DNA of 64,000 nt from positions 1-64,000 of the forward strand of contig DATAWG010000034.1 in the NCBI GenBank assembly GCA_036267355.1, in the 5' to 3' direction. The notes below the pieces were generated by a model. It was not told where the DNA came from, made no database searches, and was given only the letters and a program-made list of their open reading frames with translations. Position numbers and translations under genes: made by a program. This DNA is from Pirellulales bacterium (GTDB lineage: Bacteria; Planctomycetota; Planctomycetia; Pirellulales; DATAWG01). Shown here piece after piece: positions 1 through 8,376 of the stretch (position 1 is the first letter of the stretch; each line of letters starts with the position of its first letter).

Positions 1-92
1 TTAGCGGCGCTGTCGTTTACCCTGCCGCTCCTCTTCCGCCTGCCACTCTGGAACACATCTCCGCGCTACCGCTCCACCCACACACCAACTAA

Positions 93-820
93 AATCAGGC
101 GATCAATCTCCGGAAAGCGACAAAACATCGTGAACGCTTACAAAGAGAGGAAGCAGAAGAATGGCTGCACGACTACTCGCTCCGAAACGCACTCGCGGAC
201 ATGGACCGCCGTGGAATTCCGCGCTGGGAGCAGAGCGTGCTGCTGTTCGTGACGCCCGCCGAGGTAAATCCCTGGCCGCTGAACTTCGACACCTGGGCCG
301 GAATGAACGGCGGAGAAGGACTTGCATTCCACCCACCGGCGACAGAGGACGCGAACGTTGACTTCAGTTCCTCTGGCGGGGCGGCAGGAGGGGGCGGGGA
401 ATCCGATTCGTTGGCCGACGGCGAGGTTCCGCTCGGCACCCAGTTTGACCCTGAACACCACAACCTTGTCGCAAGCCTGTATCGGGGCGGCGAGATTATT
501 TCGCAACGCCAGTTCGTCAGTGGGAATATCAGGCCGGCCGAGATCGAGCTTGCCAATCGGCAGGGCTTGTCCGAACCGTGGCGGATCGGCGACACAGAGA
601 ACCGTGCGGTGCGCGCGTCGGACCTTCAGTCGGGCGACCTGCTCGTTCTTGACGGCCAGTTTCCGCCATGCGAAAGTTGCATGGCGCCATGGCCGACGGA
701 TCGTACACGACCGGGGCTGAGATCCACTACCGAGTTTTGGATGAATCTGGGAACACGGCGGTCTGGTCCGCCCAGCAAGGGGGCTACATATATGCAGGCT
801 ATGGGTCAGGCGGCGATTGA
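93..820 (+). pseudogene. Deaminase-type toxin remnant, frameshifted
   Basis: This looks like the C-terminal part of a polymorphic toxin with a nucleic-acid/nucleotide deaminase fold (closest in memory to the Pput_2613-like group; no search was run). The frame is open from 93 with no ATG until 201. It carries an SGN-x-x-PAE stretch, a D-TENRAV segment where the family has H-TE, and the zinc motif PPCESC near 664-681. Right after that cysteine pair the reading jumps frame: the second frame continues as GAMADGSYTTGAEIHYRV and ends with W-SAQQGGYIYAGYGSGGD at the TGA at 818-820, which fits the end of such a domain. One base therefore seems lost near 681-690. The putative zinc-ligand His is Asp, so the enzyme is probably dead twice over. 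Any upstream toxin body is absent or beyond the window edge. The immunity-like gene follows immediately. Confidence 0.6.
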
Positions 821-1391
821 CGAATTGGTGAGGAGAATCCGAGTGAAGCTCGCTAAAGACATCGGAAGGCCGGCTCAAATTGGCCCCTCTCCCGCAGAAC
901 TTCACCCGCCGGTCTCGGTCGATCAGCTCGCGGAACAAGAAATGCGCCTCGGGTTCGCCCTTCTCCCGCTGCTCCGACGGCTTTACGGGCAGATGGCCAA
1001 CGGCGGCTTTGGCCCTGGTCACGGCCTCCTACTTCTCCGCCAACTCTCTCCAAGGGTCGACCATAGTGTCGCCACGCTATACCACCAGCTGCACGGGGCA
1101 CGCGTGAAGCGCGGTGCGGTTTGGGTGTCTGGCGTGGTGCCCTTTTGCCAATGGGGCGACATCATTCTTTCCTGCGTGGACCTAAGCAACGGCGAGACCG
1201 CTGCCGATCCACCGGTCGTACGGTACGAGCCGAACATGCCCGAAGCGGCCACCTACGGCTATCTCGGAACGTCGCTGTTTCTTGGCGCGGGACTGATCCC
1301 CGAGGCGCCTACGCTGTCAAAATGGTTTGAGGATTGGCTCGTTGGGAAGGAGATGTTCCGTCGGCCGTATACTGATCCCAAGGCGCAGTAG
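801..1391 (+). CDS. SUKH (SMI1/KNR4 family) immunity-like protein
   Basis: The protein shows SMI1/KNR4 hallmarks: EMRLGFALLPLLRRLYGQM followed by NGGFGPGHG, then VVPFCQWGDIILSCVD, and a C-terminal WFEDWLVG. Members of this superfamily commonly neutralise the toxin encoded just upstream, and the gene starts within or just after the deaminase remnant, so it is the likely antidote (inference). The start is uncertain: ATG at 792, ATG at 801 or GTG at 828 are all in frame, and the first two overlap the end of the toxin remnant. The stretch after GPGHG is less typical than the rest of the domain, so some decay is possible. The frame is continuous with the N-terminal toxin frame only because of the upstream frameshift, so a 396-residue fusion protein is unlikely. 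Confidence 0.62.
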   Translation: MGQAAIDELVRRIRVKLAKDIGRPAQIGPSPAELHPPVSVDQLAEQEMRLGFALLPLLRRLYGQMANGGFGPGHGLLLLRQLSPRVDHSVATLYHQLHGARVKRGAVWVSGVVPFCQWGDIILSCVDLSNGETAADPPVVRYEPNMPEAATYGYLGTSLFLGAGLIPEAPTLSKWFEDWLVGKEMFRRPYTDPKAQ

Positions 1392-1780
1392 CTCTCGCGA
1401 TGTGCGATCGGTCGCTGCGAGTTGGACGATAACTACGCCGGAAAACGAAAAGGGGCAGGCAAAGGAGCGAAATTAAGGGGACGGGAGTCTTTTTAAATTA
1501 CTCCCGTCCCCCGTAAATTCGAAATTCGATCGCACGGCAAATGCGTGAAGCTGCTGTCGACCTTGTTCGAGGGCCTCACGATTGCCCGCGGCACCAGTGC
1601 CCGTTCGATGGCCCGCACGGCCCGGCGGTGCGAGCCTGCCTATGAGCACTATGCGTCCTATTGCCAGCAAACCAACTTGCGATTCGACCTTTGGGTCCGA
1701 CCTTCCACTCAGCTTTCGGGACCGCTGCAAGATGCAATCACTGAAGGAACTATTACCCTAAGGAACATTCCTGGCGCACG
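1392..1780. other. Inter-gene region with a hairpin and one unrecognised ORF
   Basis: This 389-base stretch holds a strong 12-bp hairpin (1477-1511, listed separately) and an open frame on the plus strand from about 1545 to 1784 (79 codons, Arg/Ala/Thr-rich) that I do not recognise. The frame runs into the start of the next gene with overlap and could be a fragment of a mobile element, but nothing in it identifies a family. Confidence 0.3.
1477..1511. repeat. 12-bp perfect inverted repeat
   Basis: GGGGACGGGAGT at 1477-1488 is exactly complementary to ACTCCCGTCCCC at 1500-1511, with an 11-base A/T-rich loop. It looks like a REP-type or mobile-element end rather than a terminator, because it follows no gene closely and lacks a T-tract after the stem. 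Confidence 0.6.
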
Positions 1781-2317
1781 ATGATGTCCAATAAGAGAAA
1801 ACCAGTTACGGCCGCGGAGCTAATGCAAAGGCTTACAAGCGATCCCGGTTGGCTACGCCAAAACCAAATTCGTGAGGACCGGCGCCGCGCCCGCATTGCG
1901 CAGCTTCGCGCCGAGCTTGAACCAGAAGAACGGCCCATGTTGGAAGAGTTGGCTAAAGCGGGTCATGCCGTTAGCTCGGTTTGGGACTTGGTAAATACGA
2001 ACGCGGCCTACCCGGCGGCAATTCCCGTGCTGGCCAGATATCTTCCGTCGATACGGCACCCTTCTTTGCGACAGGGAGTTGCGCGCGCACTTACTGTGCC
2101 TGAAGCGCGCGGCTGCGCCGGAATGACAATCTTGCAAGAATTGGTCGGGCAGAAAGATGCGCCCGGCAGTGAAGAGCGGTGGGCATTGGCGAATGCGCTC
2201 GTCAGCGCGGCCGACCGAAGCATGGTGGACGAGATCAGCGCAATGGCCGCCGATCCAAGTTATGCGGATGTGCGTGAACGATTCGAAGCGGCATTAGAGC
2301 GTCTTTGTTCGGAGTAG
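1781..2317 (+). CDS. Hypothetical protein, HEAT-like, possible immunity partner
   Basis: A 178-residue soluble protein with a charged N-terminal helix (about residues 20-60, rich in Arg and Glu), then a segment reading SSVWDLVNTNAAYPAAIPVLARYL, and helical pairs resembling HEAT-type repeats (HPSLRQGVARALTVPEARG). Similar short proteins occur beside toxin loci in other bacteria as I recall them, so it may be another immunity or orphan antidote gene. That is inference from position next to the SUKH gene. There is no signal peptide and no catalytic motif. ATG at 1781 is followed by a second ATG; either could serve. Confidence 0.5.
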   Translation: MMSNKRKPVTAAELMQRLTSDPGWLRQNQIREDRRRARIAQLRAELEPEERPMLEELAKAGHAVSSVWDLVNTNAAYPAAIPVLARYLPSIRHPSLRQGVARALTVPEARGCAGMTILQELVGQKDAPGSEERWALANALVSAADRSMVDEISAMAADPSYADVRERFEAALERLCSE

Positions 2318-2327
2318 CGCATGGCCC

Positions 2328-2747
2328 ATGATACAATTGAAGAGAAACTTCGCGCTCTGGATTACCACAAGCGAACAGGCCGAGGCAGGCTTGGAGCTCA
2401 GTAGCGAGTTGGACGAACTGGTGCGTCGTGAATATTGCAATCCATCGAACCGGCGGTTGGCCGGGCATGTGCGAGCGCGCGCGCTGAACTGGTTTTGGTT
2501 CCTGATTGATCCGACGATCGCGGCGACGAACCACGAGGCAGAACAAGGCTTGCGCGGAGCGGTGGTGAACCGCAAGGTTTGGGGCGGCAACCGGACGTGG
2601 GCCGGCGCACAAGTTCAAGCGACTTTGATGACCGTTCTCCGGACGTGCTGGCAACGACTCATCCCGCCATTCGGTTTCCTCGTGCAGGCCATTTGCAGCC
2701 CTCCCCCCAGCCGCTACCAGGCTGAGACGGTAAATCAAATACATTGA
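2328..2747 (+). pseudogene. IS66-family transposase, C-terminal fragment
   Basis: Only the last part of an IS66-type DDE transposase remains. The diagnostic run is NPSNRRLAGHVRARALNWF, then PTIAATNHEAEQGLRGAVV containing the last catalytic Glu, then NRKVWGGNRTW and a helical tail. A full IS66 transposase is roughly 400-500 residues, so about two thirds of the N-terminal part is missing. No IS66 end or helper ORF is seen nearby, so this is a non-autonomous relic. It lies directly upstream of another truncated transposase, which suggests repeated insertion and deletion. Confidence 0.75.
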
Positions 2748-2771
2748 ATTTTCCTCAGTTCGGTTCCTGAC

Positions 2772-3722
2772 ACCTTTAACGCTCCCCTCTTTTACGCTCT
2801 GATTGACGACGCGACGAATCAGACGTGCGCCCGATTCTTTGAGGAGGAGACGACGGTGGCAGCCATGACGAGCTTTCGTCGGTACGTCGAGCAGTATGGC
2901 TTGCCGCGATCGTTGTACGTGGATCGGGCCGGGATTTACGAGACGGCTCGGACGGCGACGGCGGACGAAGAATTAGCGGAAAGCGGGCCATTAACGCAGT
3001 TTGGCCGGGCGATGTCGGAGTTGGAAGTGGAGTTGATTTGCGCCCACAGTCCGCAGGCGAAGGGTCGCGTCGAACGCCGCCATGCGGTGTTCCAGGACCG
3101 GCTGGTGAAGGCGTTGCGATTATCTGGGATCGACGACTTGGACTCGGCGAATCGGTTCCTGGAGGAGAAGTTCCTTCCGGAGATGAACGAGCGATTTACG
3201 GTGACGGCCACGCGGACGGCGAACATGCATCGACGGTTGCCGCGGACCCTGAAGCTGGATGACGCGTTGTGCCTTCAAGAATCGCGGGTTGTACATAACG
3301 ACTGGACGGTTCAGTGGCGTGGACGGCGCTTTCAACTGGCGGCTGCCAATCAATCGTTGGCGTTGGTGCGGCAGAGCGTCTTGGTGTGCGAACATTTGGA
3401 CGGCACGATTCGCCTGATGCGCTCTGGGCGAGAGCTGGCATGGCACGAGATCTTCGAGCGGCGAACAAACCAACGATCGGCGGCCGCGGGCCCCACGGGC
3501 GTGGGCCGGGCCGGCATACGGCCAGCGGCCGACCATCCGTGGCGGACGAAGGTGCTCCCCCCGCGGGTCGCGCCGCCGGCCTGTCCGCCTTGCTGCGCTT
3601 CGGTCGCTTCGGTCGCTACGCTCCCTGCGCTCCCTCCGCTGCGCAAGGCGGACAGGCCGGCGGGAAAGAAGAAGAAGAGGAAGAAGAAGAGTAGACCCCT
3701 AACAGTAGCGGGACATTTCTAA
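2772..3722 (+). pseudogene. ISNCY-type integrase-core transposase, 5'-truncated
   Basis: The frame opens within a catalytic domain (ALIDDATNQTCARFFEEETT contains the first catalytic Asp) and continues through LYVDRAGIY, PLTQFGRAMSEL and ICAHSPQAKGRVERRH, which carry the remaining DDE residues. The N-terminal helix-turn-helix domain is missing: the reading simply begins after an unrelated sequence at about 2772, with a stop codon at 2745-2747. The C-terminal part contains a foreign palindromic insertion (3574-3662) that encodes a Pro/Cys-rich stretch followed by a Lys-rich stretch. The stop codon lies inside the first of two GGGACATTTCTA repeats. Without its N-terminus it is unlikely to transpose. 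Confidence 0.75.
3574..3662. repeat. 19-bp inverted repeat inside transposase gene
   Basis: CGCCGGCCTGTCCGCCTTG at 3574-3592 is exactly complementary to 3644-3662. The roughly 50 bases between carry short iterations of TCGGTCGCT and CTCCCTGCGC type. The element keeps the transposase frame open and lies in its poorly conserved C-terminal linker. Confidence 0.7.
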
Positions 3723-3747
3723 TGGTTTTGAAATGGGGACATTTCTA
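3710..3747. repeat. Direct repeats at the 3' end of the IS remnant
   Basis: GGGACATTTCTA occurs at 3710-3721 and again at 3736-3747, a spacing of 26 bases. Such direct repeats are typical of the terminal transposase-binding sites of ISNCY/IS481-like elements and mark the likely right end of the element. The matching left end is not seen. Confidence 0.55.
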
Positions 3748-3772
3748 TGGGTTGCTGACACCGCCTCGTTCT

Positions 3773-3796
3773 CCCCTCTCCCCTTTGCGGGAGAGG
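3773..3796. repeat. Short intergenic hairpin
   Basis: CCCTCTCCC at 3773-3781 pairs with GGGAGAGGG at 3788-3796 around a six-base loop. Degenerate relatives occur near 9499-9520 and 23811-23886, so it belongs to a dispersed family. Confidence 0.5.
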
Positions 3797-3886
3797 GAGC
3801 GAGGGTTAGGAGCGCGTTCCTGCGAATGGAGAAGGAGAGAAATCGGCGCGACGGGCTCGTTCGAAGTGCGGAAGGCTTGGCTGCGG

Positions 3887-3914
3887 TTGGCTAACCTGAT
3901 CGGGGCGCTATAAT
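3887..3914 (+). promoter_or_regulatory. Sigma-70-like promoter for the MoxR-like gene
   Basis: TTGGCT at 3887-3892 and a perfect TATAAT at 3909-3914 are separated by 16 bases. Transcription would begin near 3921, giving a leader of about 90 bases before the ATG at 4010. It is one of the clearest promoter matches in the window. Confidence 0.6.
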
Positions 3915-4009
3915 CGGTGGAGGATCGCGGCAATGTGATATCGCCGCCGGTCCCACGTCGGGCGTCTTTCATCCTGATCCGCTCACCCCGCCGAAATCGA
4001 CGCACCCCC

Positions 4010-5425
4010 ATGCATTCTTCGCCAAAGCCAACGAACCTTCGCGACCTACGCGCCAGCGGATGGGTTTCCAAAACTGTCAAACGCGAAATTCAAGACAATT
4101 TCCTCCGCATGCTCCGCGACGGCGACGAACTGTTTCCGGGCATCGTCGGCTACGATAACACGGTCATCCCCGAAATCGACATCGCCCTGATCGCCGGGCA
4201 CGACATGCTGTTCCTCGGCGAGAAAGGGCAAGCCAAAAGCCGGCTGATGCGGCTGTTGGTGCGGTTTTTGGATCCTGAAATTCCCTATATCAATGTGCCC
4301 GAGGCCCCGCTGCACGACGATCCGCTGCGGCCGATCAGCAATGTGGGCAAGCGGCTCGTGGCGTCGCGGACGGAAGCGGAGATTCCGATCGGATGGTGGA
4401 AGCGAGAAGACCGATATGCCGAGCGGCTTGCCCCGGGCACCAAGTTCGCCGACATCATCGGCGAAATCGATCCTTCGAAGTTGGCGGGGGGAACGAGCAT
4501 GTCGGCCGAAGAAGCCCTGCATTTCGGCCTGATTCCGCGCATGCACCGCGGCATTTTCGCCATGAACGAATTGCCCGAACTGGATGAATTGGTGCAAGTC
4601 GGGTTGTTCAATATCCTCGAAGAGCGCGACGTGCAGATCCGCGGCTACCCGATCCGCTTCGATATCGACGTGCTACTGTTGTTTTCGGCCAATCCGTCGA
4701 CGTTCAACCGCAGCGGCAAGGTGATTCCGCAATTGAAAGACCGCATTGGAGCGGTGATTCACACGCATTATCCGCGCGAGCGCGATTTGGGAATCCAGAT
4801 CATGGAGCAAGAGGCGGCGGTGGATTTCGGCGGCGAATTTCCGGTCGTAGTGCCCTATTTCATGCGGGAGGTGATCGAGCAAGCGACGATCCTGGCTCGG
4901 AAAAGCAAGTATGTCGATCAGCAGTCGGGCGTTAGCGCGCGGTTCAGCATCGCGAACTACCGCACGATGGTCGCCAGCGCCCGGCACCGATCGGTCCGGC
5001 TTGGCGAGCGGCCAGCCGTGCCGCGGATCAGCGATTTGGGGCATCTGTATGCTTCGTCGCTGGGAAAGCTCGAACTCGACATGATGGGCAGCCACCAGCT
5101 ATCCGAGCGGCAGGTGCTCGATGCCGTACTGGCCGAGGCGATCCGAATCGTGTTTGGCGAGTATGTCGATCGGCACGGGATCGAAGAGATTGGGCAAATT
5201 TTCGGTGAGGGAGTGAAGATCGAGGTGGGTGACATGCTGCCATCCTCGGAATATGCCCGGCGACTGGAGCGGGTTCCGCCGGTGTGGGACAAGGCTTTCG
5301 AGGTGAATGCCTCGGGCGATCCGGCGGTTCGGGCGGCGTGTGTCGAGTTTGTTTTGGCCGGATTGCATTCGCTGGAGAAGATTTCGCGGTCGCAGCACCA
5401 TGGTCGGATCGTGTACGAAACGTGA
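4010..5425 (+). CDS. MoxR/BchI-like AAA+ ATPase
   Basis: A 471-residue cytosolic AAA+ ATPase of the magnesium-chelatase-subunit-I-like / MoxR group, thought to act as a chaperone-like remodelling enzyme. Walker A is the variant GEKGQAKS (residues 70-77). The Walker B region reads [16 protein letters not shown] (about 181-196); the NE in place of DE is, as far as I recall, normal for this branch. A sensor-like FSANPS follows near 225-230, and [13 protein letters not shown] is typical of the group. The C-terminal half (about 300-471) is helical. No VWA-domain partner gene lies next to it, although such partners are common. I chose ATG at 4010, about 100 bases below a strong promoter, rather than GTG at 3917, which would lie on the predicted transcription start. 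Confidence 0.82.
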   Translation: MHSSPKPTNLRDLRASGWVSKTVKREIQDNFLRMLRDGDELFPGIVGYDNTVIPEIDIALIAGHDMLFLGEKGQAKSRLMRLLVRFLDPEIPYINVPEAPLHDDPLRPISNVGKRLVASRTEAEIPIGWWKREDRYAERLAPGTKFADIIGEIDPSKLAGGTSMSAEEALHFGLIPRMHRGIFAMNELPELDELVQVGLFNILEERDVQIRGYPIRFDIDVLLLFSANPSTFNRSGKVIPQLKDRIGAVIHTHYPRERDLGIQIMEQEAAVDFGGEFPVVVPYFMREVIEQATILARKSKYVDQQSGVSARFSIANYRTMVASARHRSVRLGERPAVPRISDLGHLYASSLGKLELDMMGSHQLSERQVLDAVLAEAIRIVFGEYVDRHGIEEIGQIFGEGVKIEVGDMLPSSEYARRLERVPPVWDKAFEVNASGDPAVRAACVEFVLAGLHSLEKISRSQHHGRIVYET

Positions 5426-5553
5426 ATTGAAATGTGAATTTGTGGGCGCGCCGTTTGCTTTCATGTAGCCGTCGTTGGAGCGTTGTATCATAATGGCGTT
5501 GTTAGGAGGACCCGTTAGGAGGGTCTTTCCCCATTTTGCGAGGATCGAGGATC

Positions 5554-6027
5554 ATGTACCAGAAAATCAGCTTATTGTCGGTAGCTGCCGCGCTCATGTT
5601 GGCCGGCGGCTGGGTTTTTGCCGCGGCGAGCCCGCTGCAAGCGCAAACCATTGTGCACGTGCGCACCGCTGATTTGAAACCCAGCGACACCGCGAACGTG
5701 AAGATTGAGCCGGCCGCATGGCGCGGTTATTCCCACACGTATTACCGTGCACCGTATCGGGCCAATTATCGCCCGTATTATCGGCCCTATTATTACGGCG
5801 GCGCCTACAGCGCTTGGTACGGAAATCCATACTCGTTTTATCCGTATAGCTATGGATACAGCTATCCGACCTACGGCTACAGCTCCCCGTACTATGGCTC
5901 CCCGTACTATGGCTCCTCTACCCCATACTCGAGCTACTACGCGCCCGGCTATGGCTACGGCTATTACGGACCGAGGGTGGGCGTGAGAATTGGGATCGGC
6001 ATCGGCCGCGGACGGGTTTACTGGTAG
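5554..6027 (+). CDS. Secreted Tyr/Pro/Gly-rich small protein
   Basis: A 157-residue protein with a clear signal peptide (MYQKISLLSVAAALMLAGG, likely cut after the ALQAQ-like region near residue 30). The mature part is dominated by Tyr, Pro, Gly and Ser in repeats such as YRPYYRP, YGYSYPTYGYS and SSPYYGSPYYG, ending in an alternating Gly/Ile/Arg strand. It has no catalytic motif. A structural or surface role is the most that can be said, and the composition suggests an adhesive or matrix protein (inference). The start at 5554 has a purine-rich GAGGATCGAGG sequence upstream. A repeated GTTAGGAGG-type motif lies at about 5501-5522. Confidence 0.7.
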   Translation: MYQKISLLSVAAALMLAGGWVFAAASPLQAQTIVHVRTADLKPSDTANVKIEPAAWRGYSHTYYRAPYRANYRPYYRPYYYGGAYSAWYGNPYSFYPYSYGYSYPTYGYSSPYYGSPYYGSSTPYSSYYAPGYGYGYYGPRVGVRIGIGIGRGRVYW

Positions 6028-6141
6028 TCGTTTGGCGAAGGACCGGCTGTGAGCACTATCGCCTCTGGCAGTCGGTTCCGAGGCAAACGGGCTGGAAGGC
6101 GAAACCGCGAGTGCGGCTTCGCTTTTCAGCCTGAATCGTTT

Positions 6142-6996
6142 TCAGTCCGGCGTCGCCGCGAGTTTCATAAACGCGTCCGGCAGGAATCGCAGCAAATCGC
6201 TGGCGATCATCGACACCTGCCCCAGCTTCTCTGCGGCAAGATCGCCGGCCAAGCCGTGGACATAGGCGCCGAGCTGCGCGGCTTCTAGCGGCGACATGCC
6301 CTGGCACAAGAGGGCGGCGATCACGCCCGTGAGAATGTCGCCGGTGCCGCCCGTGGCCATGCCGGGATTGCCGGTCGGGTTTCGCCATTCGCGCGGCCCG
6401 TCGGTCACAAGCGTGGGATGGCCTTTAAGCAGCACGATGATTCCGGCCCGGCTCGCCAAATCGACGGCTGCCGATGGCCGCTCTTCCGGGGGCATGTTGG
6501 ATGCCCGCATCAGGCGCGCGAATTCGCCAGGATGCGGTGTGAGAACCCGCGGCCCCGCATGGTTCGGCAATGCATTAGTCAGCGTCGAAAGCGCGTTGAG
6601 GCCATCCGCATCGACGACCATCGGTTGCCGCAATTCGCTATAGAGTGCGGCGACGATGCCGGTCACTTCCAAACTGCGGCCTAAGCCGGGACCGCAGGCA
6701 ACGACGGTTGCCCGGCCGGCGAGTTCGCGGATTTTAGCGAGCCCGGCCGAGGCGATCCGGCCTTCTTCATCGCACGGCAGCGCAGCCGTCATGAGCGACG
6801 GTTCGAAACCTGCCACGGTGGTCTGGCACGCGGCGGGTGTGGCGACCGTGACTAATCCGGCGCCGCTGCGCAGACACGCCATTGCCGAAAGCGAAATGGA
6901 GCCGGCCATCCCCTGCGAACCACCGATCAACAGCGCGTGGCCAAAGTCGCCCTTGTGGCTCTCCGGACGCCGCGGTGCAAGTCGTGGAAGGTGCAT
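6142..6996 (-). CDS. nnrD: ADP-dependent NAD(P)H-hydrate dehydratase
   Basis: This enzyme repairs hydrated NADH/NADPH using ADP as phosphate donor. The 284 residues cover the whole carbohydrate-kinase-like domain: KGDFGHALLIGGSQGMAGS near the start, VVACGPGLG, VVDADGLNAL, TPHPGEFARL, and the nucleotide-binding NPGMATGGTGDILTG near residue 225. There is no fused epimerase domain, so the partner NnrE must be encoded elsewhere. A GGAGGAAAG sequence sits just upstream of the ATG on the minus strand. Between this gene and larB lies a dense array of dispersed repeats. Confidence 0.93.
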   Translation of the reverse strand: MHLPRLAPRRPESHKGDFGHALLIGGSQGMAGSISLSAMACLRSGAGLVTVATPAACQTTVAGFEPSLMTAALPCDEEGRIASAGLAKIRELAGRATVVACGPGLGRSLEVTGIVAALYSELRQPMVVDADGLNALSTLTNALPNHAGPRVLTPHPGEFARLMRASNMPPEERPSAAVDLASRAGIIVLLKGHPTLVTDGPREWRNPTGNPGMATGGTGDILTGVIAALLCQGMSPLEAAQLGAYVHGLAGDLAAEKLGQVSMIASDLLRFLPDAFMKLAATPD

Positions 6997-7041
6997 GGAG
7001 GAAAGGCTGTGAGGCTTGAGACTGCTGTGAAAAATTCGACA

Positions 7042-7292
7042 TACTAGCCCGAAGCGTTAGCGAGGAAGAAGTGCAACAGCGCGTTGCGCTCGCAAATTTC
7101 GTGCATGGAACGAGGCTCCCTCGCTGACGCTTCGGGCCAGTGTCCGCTTCGGGCCAGTGGTCGAGGATTCCTCGCTAACGCTTCGAGCCAGTGTCGAGGA
7201 TTCCTCGCCGACGCTTCGGGCCAGTGGTCGAGGATTCCTCGCTGACGCTTCGGGCCAGTGTCGAGGATTCCTCGCTAATGCTTTGGGCCAGT
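7042..7292. repeat. Array of TCGCTAACGCTTCGGGC-family repeats
   Basis: The 388-base space between nnrD and larB holds one inverted copy at 7042-7064, a copy at 7119-7141, a partial copy near 7145-7159, and a four-unit head-to-tail array at 7170, 7203, 7237 and 7270 with a period of 33 or 34 bases. Units read roughly CCTCGCTGACGCTTCGGG plus CCAGTG and TCGAGGATT, with single-base variation. There are no unique spacers. The same core recurs as hairpins at 10196, 21829 and 26758 and as single arms near 44755 and 47345. Confidence 0.75.
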
Positions 7293-7384
7293 ATAGTGTG
7301 GGACTGTCAGGTGGCGTGCTCTCTTGGTGCGAGCAATCTCGACGCGAAGCGTCGATTGCTGTCGTGCCTCACAGCCTCACGGTC

Positions 7385-8149
7385 TCAAGCCTCACGGCCT
7401 TTTCTTCGTGCAATCAATCCAGCAACATACCCGCCTTTGAATCCGGCGTCGATATTCACGACCGAGACATTCGCCGCGCAACTGTTCAGCATGCTGAGCA
7501 GCGCAGCGAGGCCGCCGAAATTCGCACCGTAGCCGACGCTCGTCGGAACTGCAATCACGGGCGCCGCCACATGGCCGCCGACCATGCTCGGCAGCGCCCC
7601 TTCCATTCCGGCGACGACGACGACCGCATCGGCCCGGCGAATTTCGTCCAGATGATCGAGCAATCGCTGCGGACCAGCGACGCCGACATCGGCCACGAGC
7701 GTCACGGCCGCGCCCATCCAGCGCGCCGTTTCCACGGCTTCCTCGGCCACGGGCAAGTCGGTGGTGCCGGCAGCGACAACGGCCACCAGACCGCCTGTGT
7801 TCGGCGATTCCATTTCGACCGCGATGCGAAAGGTGCGTGCGATCAGGTTGTAATTGCCGCGAGGAAATCGCTCCAATAGCGCCGCGGCCGGCTCGGCGGC
7901 AATTCGCGTGGCCAACACGTCGGCCCCCTCGGCGATCAGCCGCTCGAAAATTCGTTCGATGGTTGCGAGGCTCTTTCCTTCGCCGAACACGACCTCGGGA
8001 AACCCGCATCGCCGGCTGCGGTCCAAGTCGAGCTGCACATCGCCGAGATCGGCCGTTTTTGGGCGGCCCAATTCGCGCAAGAAATGGTCGAGCGAGATCG
8101 TGCCTCGCGACAGTTGTTCGGCAAGTTCGGCAATTTGCGATTGGTTCAT
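7385..8149 (-). CDS. larB: LarB-like nickel pincer cofactor synthase
   Basis: LarB carboxylates and hydrolyses nicotinic acid adenine dinucleotide, the first step of the nickel-pincer nucleotide cofactor used by lactate racemase and relatives. It is related to PurE (AIR carboxylase). The 254-residue protein shows the family traits: an N-terminal helical part (LGDVQLDLDRSRRCGFPEVVFGEGKS) and the PurE-like core with VVAAGTTDLPVAEEA, DVGVAGPQRLL, VVVVAGMEGALPSMVGGHV and PTSVGYGANFGG. I chose ATG at 8149; a longer 62-residue extension exists but runs through the 8205-8268 repeat. No larC or larE gene is next to it. It is transcribed divergently from the M24 peptidase gene. Confidence 0.85.
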   Translation of the reverse strand: MNQSQIAELAEQLSRGTISLDHFLRELGRPKTADLGDVQLDLDRSRRCGFPEVVFGEGKSLATIERIFERLIAEGADVLATRIAAEPAAALLERFPRGNYNLIARTFRIAVEMESPNTGGLVAVVAAGTTDLPVAEEAVETARWMGAAVTLVADVGVAGPQRLLDHLDEIRRADAVVVVAGMEGALPSMVGGHVAAPVIAVPTSVGYGANFGGLAALLSMLNSCAANVSVVNIDAGFKGGYVAGLIARRKGREA

Positions 8150-8204
8150 TTCGGTCAATGTACTTGGCGGAAACGATGAACGCGACAGGCCACACCACGG
8201 CCAC

Positions 8205-8268
8205 CGCGCGAAACCGCAAGCGAGCCGCCGACCTGATACCGGGTTGACGCTCGCTTGCGGTTTCGCGC
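8205..8268. repeat. 20-bp inverted repeat between divergent genes
   Basis: GCGCGAAACCGCAAGCGAGC at 8206-8225 is exactly complementary to 8249-8268. It occupies the shared upstream region of larB (minus) and the M24 peptidase gene (plus). The same family recurs at 48901-48965 and at 63569-63623. Confidence 0.8.
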
Positions 8269-8376
8269 TTCGGCTAGCCGGCCTCTTGCGAACCGCACCC
8301 TCGATCTGGTAGCAAATGACTACCACCAAACCCAATTCGGGCTCTCTTTAGCGGCCCCATCTCCGAGCGAGCATTC

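Noticed and set aside
201-1391. Single 396-residue toxin-immunity fusion gene
   Set aside because: The middle part matches a deaminase end only in another frame, which ends at 820; the long frame is explained by a frameshift.
7170-7300. CRISPR-like array
   Set aside because: The units are contiguous and nearly identical with a 33-34 base period; no unique spacers separate them and no cas gene is near.
8149-8335. Longer LarB start at 8335
   Set aside because: It reads through a palindromic repeat and adds a sequence unlike the family; ATG at 8149 starts at the conserved helix.
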